Assembly (NCBI GenBank): GCA_028872015.1
Contig: JAGWLO010000010.1
Location: 1-64,000 of the forward strand
Origin: Burkholderiales bacterium
GTDB taxonomy: Bacteria > Pseudomonadota > Gammaproteobacteria > Burkholderiales > Burkholderiaceae_C
Direction of reading: 5' to 3'
Length of the DNA: 64,000 nucleotides
Shown here one piece after another: positions 33,021 to 41,923 of this stretch; the first letter of the stretch is position 1; the number at the start of each line of letters is the position of its first letter. The notes beneath the pieces were generated by a model. That model did not search any database, was not told where the DNA came from, and was given only the letters and a program-made list of their open reading frames with translations. A program made the position numbers and the translations under genes.

Positions 33021-33697
33021 GGCCGGGGCTTCGGTGCCAGCTCGGCCCGCAACGGTCCCTGCAGGACCAGGCGCCGGGCCGGGTTGTCGTACTCGAGGCC
33101 GGCGGCGTGCACGGTGTCGCCGCCGTACTGCACCACCGCCGGCAGCGGGCTCTTCACCTGCTCGGTGACGGTGTACAGATCGAGGAATTCGCCGCGGATG
33201 ACCACCGCCTGACCGGCGCCGTCGATGCTGCGCACCTCGGCCCCGCCGCGCAGCTGCACTTCCGAGCCGTCGCCGTTGGCCAGCGCGCGCCGCGCCACCG
33301 CGGTGGTGACGCGGCCGTCGGCGCCGATGGCGCGGATCTCGGCCTGGTCGACGTCGATGCGGTCGGTGACCGGGAAGTGCTGCAGCCGCTGGCCCTGGAT
33401 GCGCAGCTTCAGGCGACCGCGGGGGTCGAAGCGCTCCAGGACGAACTGGTCCATGGTGTAGTCGGGGGCGCTGGAGACGAGGGGCGTCGGAGCCTGCGAG
33501 CCCGGCCTCGGCGCGTTCTTCAGCAGCCACCAGCTGGCCAGCGCCAGCAGGGCCATCAGCAGCAGCGGCAGGTAGGCTCCCAGCGCCTCCCGCAGGCGCT
33601 GGTGCCAGCTCAGCGGCACCCGACCCGGCGCCGGTCGCGGCGGGCCGAGCGAGATCGGCACCTCGGGCAGATCGGGCAGATGCAGCTCGACGCTCAT
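33017..33697 (-). CDS. lptC: LPS export protein LptC
   Basis: 226 residues. One membrane helix (about 41-60, YLPLLLMALLALASWWLLK) anchors a periplasmic beta-jellyroll domain: PDYTMDQFVLERFDPRGRLK, HFPVTDRIDVDQAEIRAIGA and GDTVHAAGLEYDN are LptC-type motifs. LptC passes LPS from the LptBFG ABC transporter to LptA. The cytoplasmic N-terminus is longer (about 40 residues) than in E. coli. ATG at 33697 is chosen over an in-frame GTG at 33709. It follows kdsC with a 21-bp gap, joining KDO synthesis to LPS export. Confidence 0.9.
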   Translation of the reverse strand: MSVELHLPDLPEVPISLGPPRPAPGRVPLSWHQRLREALGAYLPLLLMALLALASWWLLKNAPRPGSQAPTPLVSSAPDYTMDQFVLERFDPRGRLKLRIQGQRLQHFPVTDRIDVDQAEIRAIGADGRVTTAVARRALANGDGSEVQLRGGAEVRSIDGAGQAVVIRGEFLDLYTVTEQVKSPLPAVVQYGGDTVHAAGLEYDNPARRLVLQGPLRAELAPKPRP

Positions 33698-33718
33698 GGC
33701 GGGTGGCACCGCACGCGC

Positions 33719-34297
33719 TCAGGCGCCATCCAGCGTGCGGCGCTCGTCCTGCAGCAGCGCGGCGTAGCGGCCGGCCGCCATCAGCAGCAGGTCGCAGAAC
33801 TCGCGCGCCGCGCCATGGCCGGCCGGCGCGGCCGTGACATGGTGCGCCACGGCCCGCACCTCGGCGTGGGCGCCCGGCGGCGCGCAGGCCAGGCCGGCGC
33901 GCGTCAGCAGCGGCAGGTCAGGCCAGTCGTCGCCGATGGCTGCCACCTCGGCCCAGGCCAGGCCGAGCGCCGCCAGCAGGGACTGCGCCACCGCCAGCTT
34001 GTCGGCCACGCCGTAGGCCGCATGCGCCAGCGCCAGGTCGGCCACGCGGCGGCGCACGGCCGGCGAGTCGCGCCCGGTGATGACGAGGGGCTCGATGCCG
34101 GCGCGGCGCAGCAGCTTCAGGCCGTGGCCGTCCAGGGTCGAGAACGCCTTCACCGTCTCGCCGTGCTCGCCGATGTACAGCCGGCCGTCGGTGAGCACGC
34201 CATCGACGTCGAACAGCGCCGCCTTCATGCCCAGGCCGCGACCCTGCGCGCGCAGCAGCAGCGCGGGCGCGAAGCGCAGCGCGGGGCCCGGCGCCAT
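33719..34297 (-). CDS. kdsC: 3-deoxy-D-manno-octulosonate 8-phosphate phosphatase KdsC
   Basis: 192-residue HAD-type phosphatase without a cap domain. The nucleophile motif FDVDGVLTDG, TGRDSPAVRRR and AIGDDWPDLPLL are diagnostic of KdsC, which removes phosphate from KDO-8-P before activation for lipid A-core assembly; it acts as a tetramer in the cytoplasm. The N-terminal about 23 residues before MKAALFDVDG are comparable in length to the family. Its ATG overlaps the kdsD stop by one base, so the two consecutive KDO-pathway enzymes are co-translated. Confidence 0.94.
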   Translation of the reverse strand: MAPGPALRFAPALLLRAQGRGLGMKAALFDVDGVLTDGRLYIGEHGETVKAFSTLDGHGLKLLRRAGIEPLVITGRDSPAVRRRVADLALAHAAYGVADKLAVAQSLLAALGLAWAEVAAIGDDWPDLPLLTRAGLACAPPGAHAEVRAVAHHVTAAPAGHGAAREFCDLLLMAAGRYAALLQDERRTLDGA

Positions 34298-35283
34298 CAG
34301 ATCACCTTGGCGCGCATCAGGTCGTTGGAGTTGAGCGCGCCCACCAGCGCGCCCGCCTCGTCGACCACCAGCACGCTGGTGATGCGGTGCTCTTCCATCA
34401 CGTCGGCGGCGTCCACCGCCAGCGCGTCGGCCCGCACCAGGCGCGGGCTGCGGTGCATCACCTGCTCGGCCGTCAGCGCGCGCAGGTCGGCACCGCGCTC
34501 GATCAGGCGGCGCAGGTCGCCGTCGGTGAAGATGCCGATCGGCCGGCCCGCGGCGTCCTCCACCGCGGTGAAGCCCAGGCCCTTGCCGGTCATCTCGCGC
34601 AGCAGCGCGGTGAAGCTGGCCGCCGGCGCCACGCGCGGCACGGCGTCGCCGCTGCGCATCAGGTCGTGCACGTGCATCAGCAGCTTGCGGCCCAGGCTGC
34701 CGCCCGGGTGCGAGCGCGCAAAGTCCTCGGGCTTGAAGCCGCGCGCATCGAGCAGCGCCACCGCCAGCGCATCGCCCAGCGCCATCTGGGCCGTGGTGCT
34801 GGCCGTGGGCGCCAGGTTCAGCGGGCAGGCTTCCTCGGACACGGCGCAGGGCAGCACGGTGTCGGCATGGCGGCCCAGCGTCGAGTCGGCGCGACCCGTC
34901 ATGGCCACCAGGCCCACGCCCAGGCGCCGCAGGGCCGGCAGGATGGCGGCCAGCTCGTCGCTCTCACCGCTGTTGCTGATGGCCAGCACCAGGTCGCCCG
35001 CGATCACCATGCCGAGGTCGCCGTGACTGGCCTCGGCCGGATGCACGAACAGCGCCGGCGTGCCGGTGGACGCCAGCGTGGCGGCCACCTTGCGCCCGAC
35101 ATGGCCGCTCTTGCCCATCCCCATCACCACCAGCCGGCCGCGGCAGTGCAGGATCGCCTGCACCGCCTGGGCGAAGCCCGCGCCCTGGGCCGACGCCACC
35201 TCGTGCAGGGCGCGCGCCTCGATCTCGAAGGTGCGAGCGGCCAGGCGCAGGGCACGCGCCGCATCGAAGGGCGGCGGCGTCAT
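34297..35283 (-). CDS. kdsD: Arabinose-5-phosphate isomerase KdsD
   Basis: 328 residues with a SIS sugar-isomerase domain (about 40-180: GRLVVMGMGKSGHVGRKVAA, HPAEASHGDLGM, ISNSGESDEL) and two CBS domains (about 210-328, ending TSVLVVDEAGALVGALNSND). It converts ribulose-5-phosphate to arabinose-5-phosphate for KDO synthesis. ATG at 35283 gives the normal length; the open frame continues upstream without need. It heads kdsD-kdsC-lptC-SDR and is divergent from the CPA2 antiporter gene with only 50 bp between starts, a conserved beta- and gammaproteobacterial arrangement. Confidence 0.95.
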   Translation of the reverse strand: MTPPPFDAARALRLAARTFEIEARALHEVASAQGAGFAQAVQAILHCRGRLVVMGMGKSGHVGRKVAATLASTGTPALFVHPAEASHGDLGMVIAGDLVLAISNSGESDELAAILPALRRLGVGLVAMTGRADSTLGRHADTVLPCAVSEEACPLNLAPTASTTAQMALGDALAVALLDARGFKPEDFARSHPGGSLGRKLLMHVHDLMRSGDAVPRVAPAASFTALLREMTGKGLGFTAVEDAAGRPIGIFTDGDLRRLIERGADLRALTAEQVMHRSPRLVRADALAVDAADVMEEHRITSVLVVDEAGALVGALNSNDLMRAKVI

Positions 35284-35333
35284 CGGCCGGGTCGGTGCAC
35301 TAGCATCGGTCGATTCTAGGCACGCCCCCGGCC

Positions 35334-37334
35334 GTGGCATCGACCCTCGAACTCGTGCTGCTGTACCTGATCGCCGCGGTGCTCGGCGTGGTCGCCTGCC
35401 GCTCGCTGAAGCTGCCGCCGATGCTGGGCTACCTGGCGGTGGGCGTGCTCATCGGCCCGAACGCGCTGGCCCTGGCCGCGGACAGCGCCGGCGTCAAGTA
35501 CCTGGCCGAGTTCGGCGTCGTGTTCCTGATGTTCGTCATCGGGCTCGAGTTCAACCTGCCCAAGCTGCGCAGCATGCGCACCCTGGTGTTCGGCCTGGGT
35601 CTGTCGCAGGTGCTGCTGACGCTGGCCGGCGCCCTGGCCGGGCATGCGCTGATCGCCTGGGCCTACACCCAGTTCGCGGACCGGCCCTGGCAGATGTCGT
35701 GGCAGGGCTCGGTGGTGCTGGGCGGGGCATTCGCCATGTCGTCCACCGCCATCGTCGTCAAGCTGATGGCCGAGCGGCTCGAACTGGCCAGCGAGCACGG
35801 CCGGCGCGTGCTGGGCGTGCTGCTGTTCCAGGACCTGGCGGTGGTGCCGCTGCTGGTGCTGATCCCGGCGCTGGGCTCGCCCGCCGCGGCGCTGCTGCAG
35901 GCGATGGGCTGGGCCGCGCTGAAGGCCGCGCTGCTGCTGGGCGCGCTGCTGCTCGGCGGCCCGAAGCTGATGCGGCCCTGGCTGACGCTGGTGGCGCGGC
36001 GCAAGAGCGAGGAGCTGTTCGTCCTCAACCTGCTGCTGATCACGCTCGGCCTGGCCTGGCTCACCGACCGGGCCGGCTTGTCGCTGGCGCTGGGCGCCTT
36101 CCTGGCCGGCATGCTGATCGCCGAGACCGAATACAAGCATCAGGTCGAGACCGACATCCGGCCCTTCCACGACGTGCTGCTGGGCCTGTTCTTCATCACC
36201 ATCGGCATGAAGCTCGACTGGCGCCCGGTGCTGGCGCATTGGCCCGTGGTGCTGCTGCTGACCACGCTGCCGGTGCTGGTGAAGTTCGCACTGGTGGCGT
36301 CCCTGGCGCGCGCCTTCCGTGCGGCGCCGGGGGTGGCTTTGCGCACCGGCCTGTACCTGGCGCAGGCCGGCGAGTTCGGTTTCGTGCTGCTGACCCTGGG
36401 CGCCGAGCGCGGGCTGGTCCCGCCGGCCTGGGAGAGCGCGGTGCTGGCCAGCATGGTGCTGTCGATGCTGGCCAGCCCCTTCCTCATCCTCCACAGCAAC
36501 CGCATCGTCAACCGGCTGAGCGCCAGCGACTGGCTGATGCAGTCGGTGGCGCTGACCACGATCGCGCGCCGCGCCATCGCCACCGAGGGCCACGTCATCA
36601 TCTGCGGCTACGGCCGCAGCGGCCAGAACCTGGCCCGGCTGCTGTCGCCCGAGGGCATCCCGTACATGGCGCTCGACCTCGACCCCGACCGCGTGCGCCA
36701 GGCCGCCGCCGCCGGCCAGAGCGTGGTCTTCGGCGACGCCGCGCGGCTGCCCAGCCTGGTGGCGGCCGGCCTGGCGCGCGCCGCCGCGGTGGTGGTGAGC
36801 TACCACGACACCGCCTCGGCGCTGCGCATCCTGCGCCTGGTGCGGGCGCATGCGCCGAAGGTGCCGGTGATCGTGCGCACGGTGGACGACGCCGACATCG
36901 ACCGGCTCAAGGCCGCCGGCGCCACCGAGGTCGTGCCCGAGGCGATCGAGGGCTCGCTGATGCTGGCCGGCCACGCGCTGGCCCTGGTGGGGGTGCCGAT
37001 GAAGCGCGTGATCCGCGTCATCCGCGACGCGCGCGATGCCCGCTACGGCCTGCTGCGCGGCTACTTCCACGGCGCCGACGACGACACCGTCGAAGAGCGC
37101 GAGCAGGCGCGGCTGCAGAGCGTGACACTGCCCGAGGCTGCGCGCTGCCTGGGCCAGACGCTGGACGCGCAGGCACTGCACGCGGTGGGCGTGAGCGTGG
37201 TGTCGGTACGCAAGGCCGCCGGCAGCGTGGTGGCGCCGGCGCCGGCGCATGTGCTGGCCGCGGGCGACACGCTGGTGCTGTCGGGCCTGCCCGAGCCGCT
37301 GGCCCTGGCCGAGGAGAAACTGCTGCGCGTGTAG
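35334..37334 (+). CDS. CPA2-family cation:proton antiporter (KefB/KefC-like)
   Basis: 666 residues from GTG 35334. About twelve membrane helices (residues 5-385) include FLMFVIGLEFNLPKLRSM, GGAFAMSSTAIVVKLMAERL, GVLLFQDLAVVPLLVL and YLAQAGEFGFVLLTLG, all CPA2 signatures. A cytoplasmic TrkA-N (KTN) domain follows with the NAD-binding motif VIICGYGRSGQNLARLL and VVVSYHDTASALRILRLV, then a TrkA-C-like end. Such proteins exchange K+ or Na+ for protons and are gated by glutathione adducts or nucleotides. Divergent from kdsD. Confidence 0.94.
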   Translation: MASTLELVLLYLIAAVLGVVACRSLKLPPMLGYLAVGVLIGPNALALAADSAGVKYLAEFGVVFLMFVIGLEFNLPKLRSMRTLVFGLGLSQVLLTLAGALAGHALIAWAYTQFADRPWQMSWQGSVVLGGAFAMSSTAIVVKLMAERLELASEHGRRVLGVLLFQDLAVVPLLVLIPALGSPAAALLQAMGWAALKAALLLGALLLGGPKLMRPWLTLVARRKSEELFVLNLLLITLGLAWLTDRAGLSLALGAFLAGMLIAETEYKHQVETDIRPFHDVLLGLFFITIGMKLDWRPVLAHWPVVLLLTTLPVLVKFALVASLARAFRAAPGVALRTGLYLAQAGEFGFVLLTLGAERGLVPPAWESAVLASMVLSMLASPFLILHSNRIVNRLSASDWLMQSVALTTIARRAIATEGHVIICGYGRSGQNLARLLSPEGIPYMALDLDPDRVRQAAAAGQSVVFGDAARLPSLVAAGLARAAAVVVSYHDTASALRILRLVRAHAPKVPVIVRTVDDADIDRLKAAGATEVVPEAIEGSLMLAGHALALVGVPMKRVIRVIRDARDARYGLLRGYFHGADDDTVEEREQARLQSVTLPEAARCLGQTLDAQALHAVGVSVVSVRKAAGSVVAPAPAHVLAAGDTLVLSGLPEPLALAEEKLLRV

Positions 37335-37394
37335 CCTGCGGTGGCGAAGCCGGGTCTGCCGCTCCCGAGCGCGCCGCCCCGGGCGGCCGTGCGG

Positions 37395-38300
37395 CTAGCG
37401 CTTCAGTCGCCGGATCAGGCTCGAGGTGTCCCAGCGCCGGCCACCCAGGGCCTGCACCTCGGCGTAGAACTGGTCCACCAGCGCCGTCACCGGCAGCTGC
37501 GCGCCGTTGCGGCGCGCCTCGTCGAGCACCAGGCCCAGGTCCTTGCGCATCCAGTCCACCGCGAAGCCGAAATCGAACTGGTCCTGGACCATGGTCTTGC
37601 CGCGGTTGTCCATCTGCCAGCTTTGCGCCGCGCCCTTGCCGATGACGTCCAGCACCAGCGGCAGGTCCAGCCCGGCGCGCTGGCCGAAGGCGATCGCCTC
37701 GGCCAGGCCCTGCACCAGGCCGGCGATGGCGATCTGGTTCACCATCTTGGCCAGCTGGCCCGCGCCGCTGGCGCCGACACGCGTCACGGCCTTGGCGAAG
37801 CTGAGCGCCACCGGCCGCATGGCGTCGAACGGCGCGGCGTCACCGCCGCACATCACGGTGAGCGCGCCGTTCACGGCCCCGGCCTGGCCGCCCGAGACCG
37901 GGGCGTCGATGAAGTGCAGGCCGAGCTGCATGGCCTGGGCATGCAGCGCGCGCGCCACCTCGGCCGAGGCCGTGGTGTGGTCGACGAACACCGCGCCCGG
38001 CTTCATGCCGGCGTAGGCGCCCGTCTCGCCCAGCGTTACCGCCCGCAGGTCGTCGTCGTTGCCGACGCAGGCGAACACGAAATCGGCGCCGCCGCCGGCC
38101 TCGGCGGCTTCACGCGGGGTGGCCGCGCTGGCCCCGCCATGGCGGGCCACCCAGTCCCGGGCCTTGGCGGCACTGCGGTTGTAGACGGTGACGTGGTGCC
38201 CGGCGCCCGCCAGGTGGCCGGCCATCGGGTGGCCCATCACGCCCAGGCCGAGGAAGGCCACGCGGGCCGGGGGAACGGGGTCGTAGCTGCGGGTGTTCAT
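37395..38300 (-). CDS. Beta-hydroxyacid dehydrogenase family oxidoreductase
   Basis: 301 residues of the 3-hydroxyisobutyrate / tartronate-semialdehyde reductase family: cofactor motif VAFLGLGVMGHPMAGHLAGA, substrate motif FIDAPVSGGQAGAVNGALTV and the catalytic Lys region GQLAKMVNQIAIAGLVQGL. VYNRSAAKARDWVARHG after the second strand (Asn-Arg-Ser) suggests NADP(H). The exact substrate, hydroxyisobutyrate, tartronate semialdehyde or another, cannot be decided. A single gene between the antiporter (convergent, 60-bp gap holding a weak GC hairpin at 37373-37387) and pilU. Confidence 0.92.
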   Translation of the reverse strand: MNTRSYDPVPPARVAFLGLGVMGHPMAGHLAGAGHHVTVYNRSAAKARDWVARHGGASAATPREAAEAGGGADFVFACVGNDDDLRAVTLGETGAYAGMKPGAVFVDHTTASAEVARALHAQAMQLGLHFIDAPVSGGQAGAVNGALTVMCGGDAAPFDAMRPVALSFAKAVTRVGASGAGQLAKMVNQIAIAGLVQGLAEAIAFGQRAGLDLPLVLDVIGKGAAQSWQMDNRGKTMVQDQFDFGFAVDWMRKDLGLVLDEARRNGAQLPVTALVDQFYAEVQALGGRRWDTSSLIRRLKR

Positions 38301-38337
38301 CGCGCAATGCTGCCATGAACCGCCGCCGCGACCGCGC

Positions 38338-39474
38338 TCAGACCATCTTCATGTGCTCGGTGCCGGCGGCCAGGTCGAGATTGCGCGCGCGCTGGCTCTG
38401 CAGCTTGATCTGCAGCCGCAGGTCGTTCACCGAGTCGGCGTTGCGCAGCGCGTCCTCGTAGGTGATGTGGCGGCCTTCGTAGAGGTCGAACAGGCTCTGG
38501 TCGAAGGTCTGCATGCCCAGCTCGCGGCTGCGCTTCATCAGCTCCTTGATCTCGGCGATCTCGCCCTTGAAGACGAGGTCGCCGACGAGCGGCGTGTTCA
38601 GCAGGATCTCCACCGCCGCCACGCGCCCGCGGCCCTGCTCGCGCGGTACCAGGCGCTGGCTGACCAGGGCCTTCAGGTTGAGCGACAGGTCCATCAGCAG
38701 CTGCTGGCGCCGCTCCTCCGGGAAGAAGTTGATGATCCGGTCCAGCGCCTGGTTGGCGCTGTTGGCGTGCAGCGTGGCCAGGCACAGGTGGCCCGTCTCG
38801 GCGAAGGCCACCGCGTGCTCCATCGTCTCGCGGTCGCGGAGCTCGCCCATCAGGATCACGTCGGGCGCCTGGCGCAGCGTGTTCTTCAGCGCCGCCTCCC
38901 AGCTGTCGGTGTCGATGCCCAGCTCGCGCTGCGTGACGATGCAGTTCTTGTGCGCGTGCACGAACTCGACCGGGTCCTCGACCGTGATGATGTGGCCGAA
39001 GCTGTGCTCGTTGCGGTGGTCGACGATCGCCGCCAGCGAGGTGCTCTTGCCCGAGCCGGTGGCGCCGACGAAGATGACCAGGCCGCGCTTGGACAGCGCC
39101 ACATCCTTCAGCACCGCCGGCAGGCCCAGGCCGTCGATGGTGGGCAGCGTGGCCGGGATCGTGCGGCACACCAGCCCCACCTGGCCCTGCTGCACGAAGG
39201 CGTTGACGCGAAAGCGCCCCACGCCCTGGGGCGAGATCGCGAAGTTGCACTCCTTGGTGCGCTCGAACTCGGCCGCCTGCTTGTCGTTCATCACCGCGCG
39301 CGCCAGCGCCAGCGTGTGCTGGCCGGTGAGCGGCTGCGGGCTGACCTTGGTGACCCTGCCGTCGACCTTGATCGCGGGCGGGAAGTCGGCGGTGAGGAAC
39401 AGGTCGCTGCCGTTGCGGCTGACCATCAGCCGCAGCAGGTCGTTGACGAACTTCGAGGCCTGGTCGCGTTCCAT
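38338..39474 (-). CDS. pilU: Type IV pilus retraction-type ATPase PilU
   Basis: 378 residues. PilT/PilU core: Walker A IFVGATGSGKSTSLAAIVDH, Asp box VEDPVEFVHAHKNCIVTQRE, Walker B APDVILMGELRDRETMEHAV and His box GHLCLATLHANSANQALDRI. The PilU-specific FPEERRQQLLMDLSLNLKAL and the long C-terminus (SVNDLRLQIKLQSQRARNLD) distinguish it from PilT. PilU is a PilT-dependent accessory retraction motor at the pilus base. It lies 4 bp downstream of pilT and is surely co-transcribed. Confidence 0.96.
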   Translation of the reverse strand: MERDQASKFVNDLLRLMVSRNGSDLFLTADFPPAIKVDGRVTKVSPQPLTGQHTLALARAVMNDKQAAEFERTKECNFAISPQGVGRFRVNAFVQQGQVGLVCRTIPATLPTIDGLGLPAVLKDVALSKRGLVIFVGATGSGKSTSLAAIVDHRNEHSFGHIITVEDPVEFVHAHKNCIVTQRELGIDTDSWEAALKNTLRQAPDVILMGELRDRETMEHAVAFAETGHLCLATLHANSANQALDRIINFFPEERRQQLLMDLSLNLKALVSQRLVPREQGRGRVAAVEILLNTPLVGDLVFKGEIAEIKELMKRSRELGMQTFDQSLFDLYEGRHITYEDALRNADSVNDLRLQIKLQSQRARNLDLAAGTEHMKMV

Positions 39475-39478
39475 CGTC

Positions 39479-40522
39479 TTACCCCGGGAAATTTTCGGGA
39501 ATCTTCGCCTTGGAGCGCGCCTCGGCGGCGGAGACCAGGTTGCGCCGAACCAGGTCGGACAGGTTCTGGTCCAGCGTCTGCATGCCCAGGCTCTGCCCGG
39601 TCTGGATCGAGCTGTACATCTGCGCGATCTTGTTCTCGCGGATCAGGTTCTTGATCGCCGAGGTGGCGATCATGATCTCGTGCGCCGCCACGCGGCCGCT
39701 GCCGTCCTTGAGCTTGCACAGCGTCTGCGAGATCACGGCCACCAGCGACTCGGACAGCATCGCGCGCACCATGTCCTTCTCGGCCGCCGGGAACACGTCG
39801 ACCACGCGGTCGATGGTCTTGGCCGCGCTGCTGGTGTGCAGCGTGCCGAACACCAGGTGGCCGGTCTCGGCCGCGGTGAGCGCCAGCCGGATGGTCTCGA
39901 GATCGCGCATCTCGCCCACCAGGATGGCGTCGGGGTCCTCGCGCAGCGCCGAGCGCAGCGCGTTGGCGAAGCTGAGCGTGTGCGGCCCGACCTCGCGCTG
40001 GTTGACCAGGCATTTCTTGCTCTCGTGCACGAACTCGATCGGGTCTTCCACCGTCAGCACGTGGCCGAACTCGTTCTCGTTGAGGTGGTTGACCATCGCC
40101 GCCAGCGTCGTGCTCTTGCCCGAGCCGGTGGGCCCGGTGCACAGCACCAGGCCGCGCGGGCGCAGCGCGAGCTCGGCGAACACCTTGGGCGTGCCCAGCT
40201 GCTCGAGCGTGAGGATCTTGCTCGGGATGGTGCGGAACACCGCGCCGGCGCCGCGGTTCTGGTTGAACGCGTTCACGCGGAAGCGCGCCAGGCCCTGGAT
40301 CTCGAACGAGAAGTCGCACTCCAGCGTGTCCTCGTAGTGCTTGCGCTGGGCGTCGTTCATGATGTCGTACACCATGGCGTGGACCATCTTGTGGTCCAGC
40401 GGCTCGACGTTGATGCGCCGCACGTCGCCATGCACCCGGATCATCGGCGGCAGGCCGGCCGACAGGTGCAGGTCCGAGGCCTTGTTCTTGACCGAAAAGG
40501 CCAGCAGCTGGGTGATGTCCAT
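39479..40522 (-). CDS. pilT: Type IV pilus twitching-motility ATPase PilT
   Basis: 347 residues, the standard PilT length. MDITQLLAFSVKNKASDLHL and SAGLPPMIRVHGDVRRINVE form the N-terminal domain; Walker A is LCTGPTGSGKSTTLAAMVNH, Walker B LREDPDAILVGEMRDLETIR and the His box GHLVFGTLHTSSAAKTIDRV. The C-terminal AIRNLIRE-like motif (AIKNLIREN) is present. PilT depolymerises pili for twitching, adhesion and DNA uptake. It is divergent from the YggS-family gene with about 50 bp between starts, a conserved proteobacterial neighbour pair. Confidence 0.97.
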   Translation of the reverse strand: MDITQLLAFSVKNKASDLHLSAGLPPMIRVHGDVRRINVEPLDHKMVHAMVYDIMNDAQRKHYEDTLECDFSFEIQGLARFRVNAFNQNRGAGAVFRTIPSKILTLEQLGTPKVFAELALRPRGLVLCTGPTGSGKSTTLAAMVNHLNENEFGHVLTVEDPIEFVHESKKCLVNQREVGPHTLSFANALRSALREDPDAILVGEMRDLETIRLALTAAETGHLVFGTLHTSSAAKTIDRVVDVFPAAEKDMVRAMLSESLVAVISQTLCKLKDGSGRVAAHEIMIATSAIKNLIRENKIAQMYSSIQTGQSLGMQTLDQNLSDLVRRNLVSAAEARSKAKIPENFPG

Positions 40523-40573
40523 GGGGGGCGCAAAGGGCCCGTATGCTCGTGCGCCCGGGCCGGGAAGTTCGAA

Positions 40574-41275
40574 ATGATTATGGGCAGCATCGGAAGCAAC
40601 CTGCAAGAAGTGAAGCAGCGCATCGCCACCGCCTGCGCCACAGCCGGCCGAAGTGCCAACAGCGTCACGCTGCTGGCGGTGAGCAAGACCTTCGAGGCCG
40701 CCGCCGTGCGCGCCGCGCACGACGCCGGCCAGCGCGAATTCGGCGAGAACTACGTGCAGGAAGCGCTGGCCAAGATCGAGGCCCTGGCCGGGCTGCGGCC
40801 GCGACCCGTCTGGCACCTGATCGGCCCCTTGCAGGCCAACAAGACGCGCGCGGTGGCCGAGGCCTTCGACTGGGTGCACTCGGTCGACCGGCTGAAGATC
40901 GCGCAGCGGCTGTCGGCGCAGCGCCCCGCGGCGCTGCCGCCGCTGAACATCTGCTTGCAGATCAACGTCAGCGGCGAGGCCAGCAAGAGCGGGCTCGTGC
41001 CGGCCGAGCCGGCCGAGCTCGCCGATGTGGCCCGGGCCGTCGCGGCGCTGCCGCGTCTGCGCCTGCGCGGCCTGATGTCCATCCCCGAGCCGGCCACCCA
41101 CTTCGAGGCCCAGCGCGCACTGCACCGCGTGCTGGCGCAGGCCCTGGCGGCGCTGAACGCCCAGGGCCTGCAGCTCGACACGCTGTCGATGGGCATGAGC
41201 GCCGATCTCGAGGCGGCGGTGGCCGAAGGCGCGACGATCGTGCGCGTGGGCACGGCGATCTTCGGCCGGCGCTGA
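40574..41275 (+). CDS. YggS-family PLP homeostasis protein
   Basis: 233 residues with an alanine-racemase-like barrel: PLP-binding Lys38 in LLAVSKTFEAAAVRAAHDAG, then REFGENYVQEALAKIEAL, WHLIGPLQANKTRAVAEAFD, LQINVSGEASKSGL, LRGLMSIPEP and LSMGMSADLEAAVAEGATIV with RVGTAIFG at the end. These proteins bind PLP without catalysis and regulate vitamin B6 and amino-acid homeostasis. ATG codons at 40574 and 40580 are both possible. Divergent from pilT and in many genomes adjacent to proC; here proC is 9.7 kb away. Confidence 0.95.
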   Translation: MIMGSIGSNLQEVKQRIATACATAGRSANSVTLLAVSKTFEAAAVRAAHDAGQREFGENYVQEALAKIEALAGLRPRPVWHLIGPLQANKTRAVAEAFDWVHSVDRLKIAQRLSAQRPAALPPLNICLQINVSGEASKSGLVPAEPAELADVARAVAALPRLRLRGLMSIPEPATHFEAQRALHRVLAQALAALNAQGLQLDTLSMGMSADLEAAVAEGATIVRVGTAIFGRR

Positions 41276-41284
41276 GCCCGGCCG

Positions 41285-41776
41285 CTACAGCGGCAGCAAG
41301 GCGCTGTTCTTCACCTCTTCCATCACGGCATAGGTGCGCGTCTCGCGCACACCGGGCAGGCTCCAGATGACGCTGCCGATGAACTGGCGGTAGGCCGCCA
41401 TGTCGGCCACGCGGGTCTTGAGCAGGTAGTCGAAGCCGCCGGCCACCAGGTGCGCTTCCAGGATCTCGGGCCGCACCTGCACCGCGGCCTTGAAGCTGTC
41501 CATCACGTCGTGCACGGTGCGGTCGAGCAGCACCTCCACGAACACCAGCAGCCCGGCGCCCAGCTTGGCCGGGTTCAGCCGCGCCTCGTAGCCCAGGATG
41601 TAGCCCTCGCGCGTGAGCCGCTTCACGCGCTCGAGCACGGCGGTGGGCGACAGGTGCACCGTCTCGGCCAGCTTGAGGTTGCTGATGCGCCCGTCGGCCT
41701 GCAGCACGCGCAGGATGCGGCGGTCGATCTTGTCCGGCTCGCGCTCGGCGCGCGGGCCCAGGGTGCTGCTGTCCAT
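41285..41776 (-). CDS. Lrp/AsnC-family transcriptional regulator (probable proline-responsive regulator of putA)
   Basis: 163 residues: an N-terminal winged helix (KIDRRILRVLQADGRISNLK then LAETVHLSPTAVLERVKRLT) and a C-terminal RAM ligand domain (VRPEILEAHLVAGGFDYLLK, with VADMAAYRQFIG). The family senses amino acids and forms octamers. It is divergent from putA with 147 bp between starts, the arrangement of known Lrp-type proline regulators (PutR and relatives). As this PutA lacks its own DNA-binding domain, a separate activator is expected. ATG at 41776 is chosen over GTG at 41782. Confidence 0.9.
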   Translation of the reverse strand: MDSSTLGPRAEREPDKIDRRILRVLQADGRISNLKLAETVHLSPTAVLERVKRLTREGYILGYEARLNPAKLGAGLLVFVEVLLDRTVHDVMDSFKAAVQVRPEILEAHLVAGGFDYLLKTRVADMAAYRQFIGSVIWSLPGVRETRTYAVMEEVKNSALLPL

Positions 41777-41923
41777 GGTCACGAATTCTGGGCCCTGGGC
41801 CGCCCGGCGGCGCCGAGGAAGCTGCGGCTCCGGACGCCGATTTCCGCATCCGATGCGGCCGCGCCGCGCCTAAGCTGCGACCTGCCGCGGCCCTGGTGCC
41901 GCCCCCGACCGGAACCCCCCGCC

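Noticed and set aside
35316-37250. 644-codon minus-strand frame opposite the antiporter
   Set aside because: Gln/His/Gly-rich shadow of the CPA2 gene with no domain.
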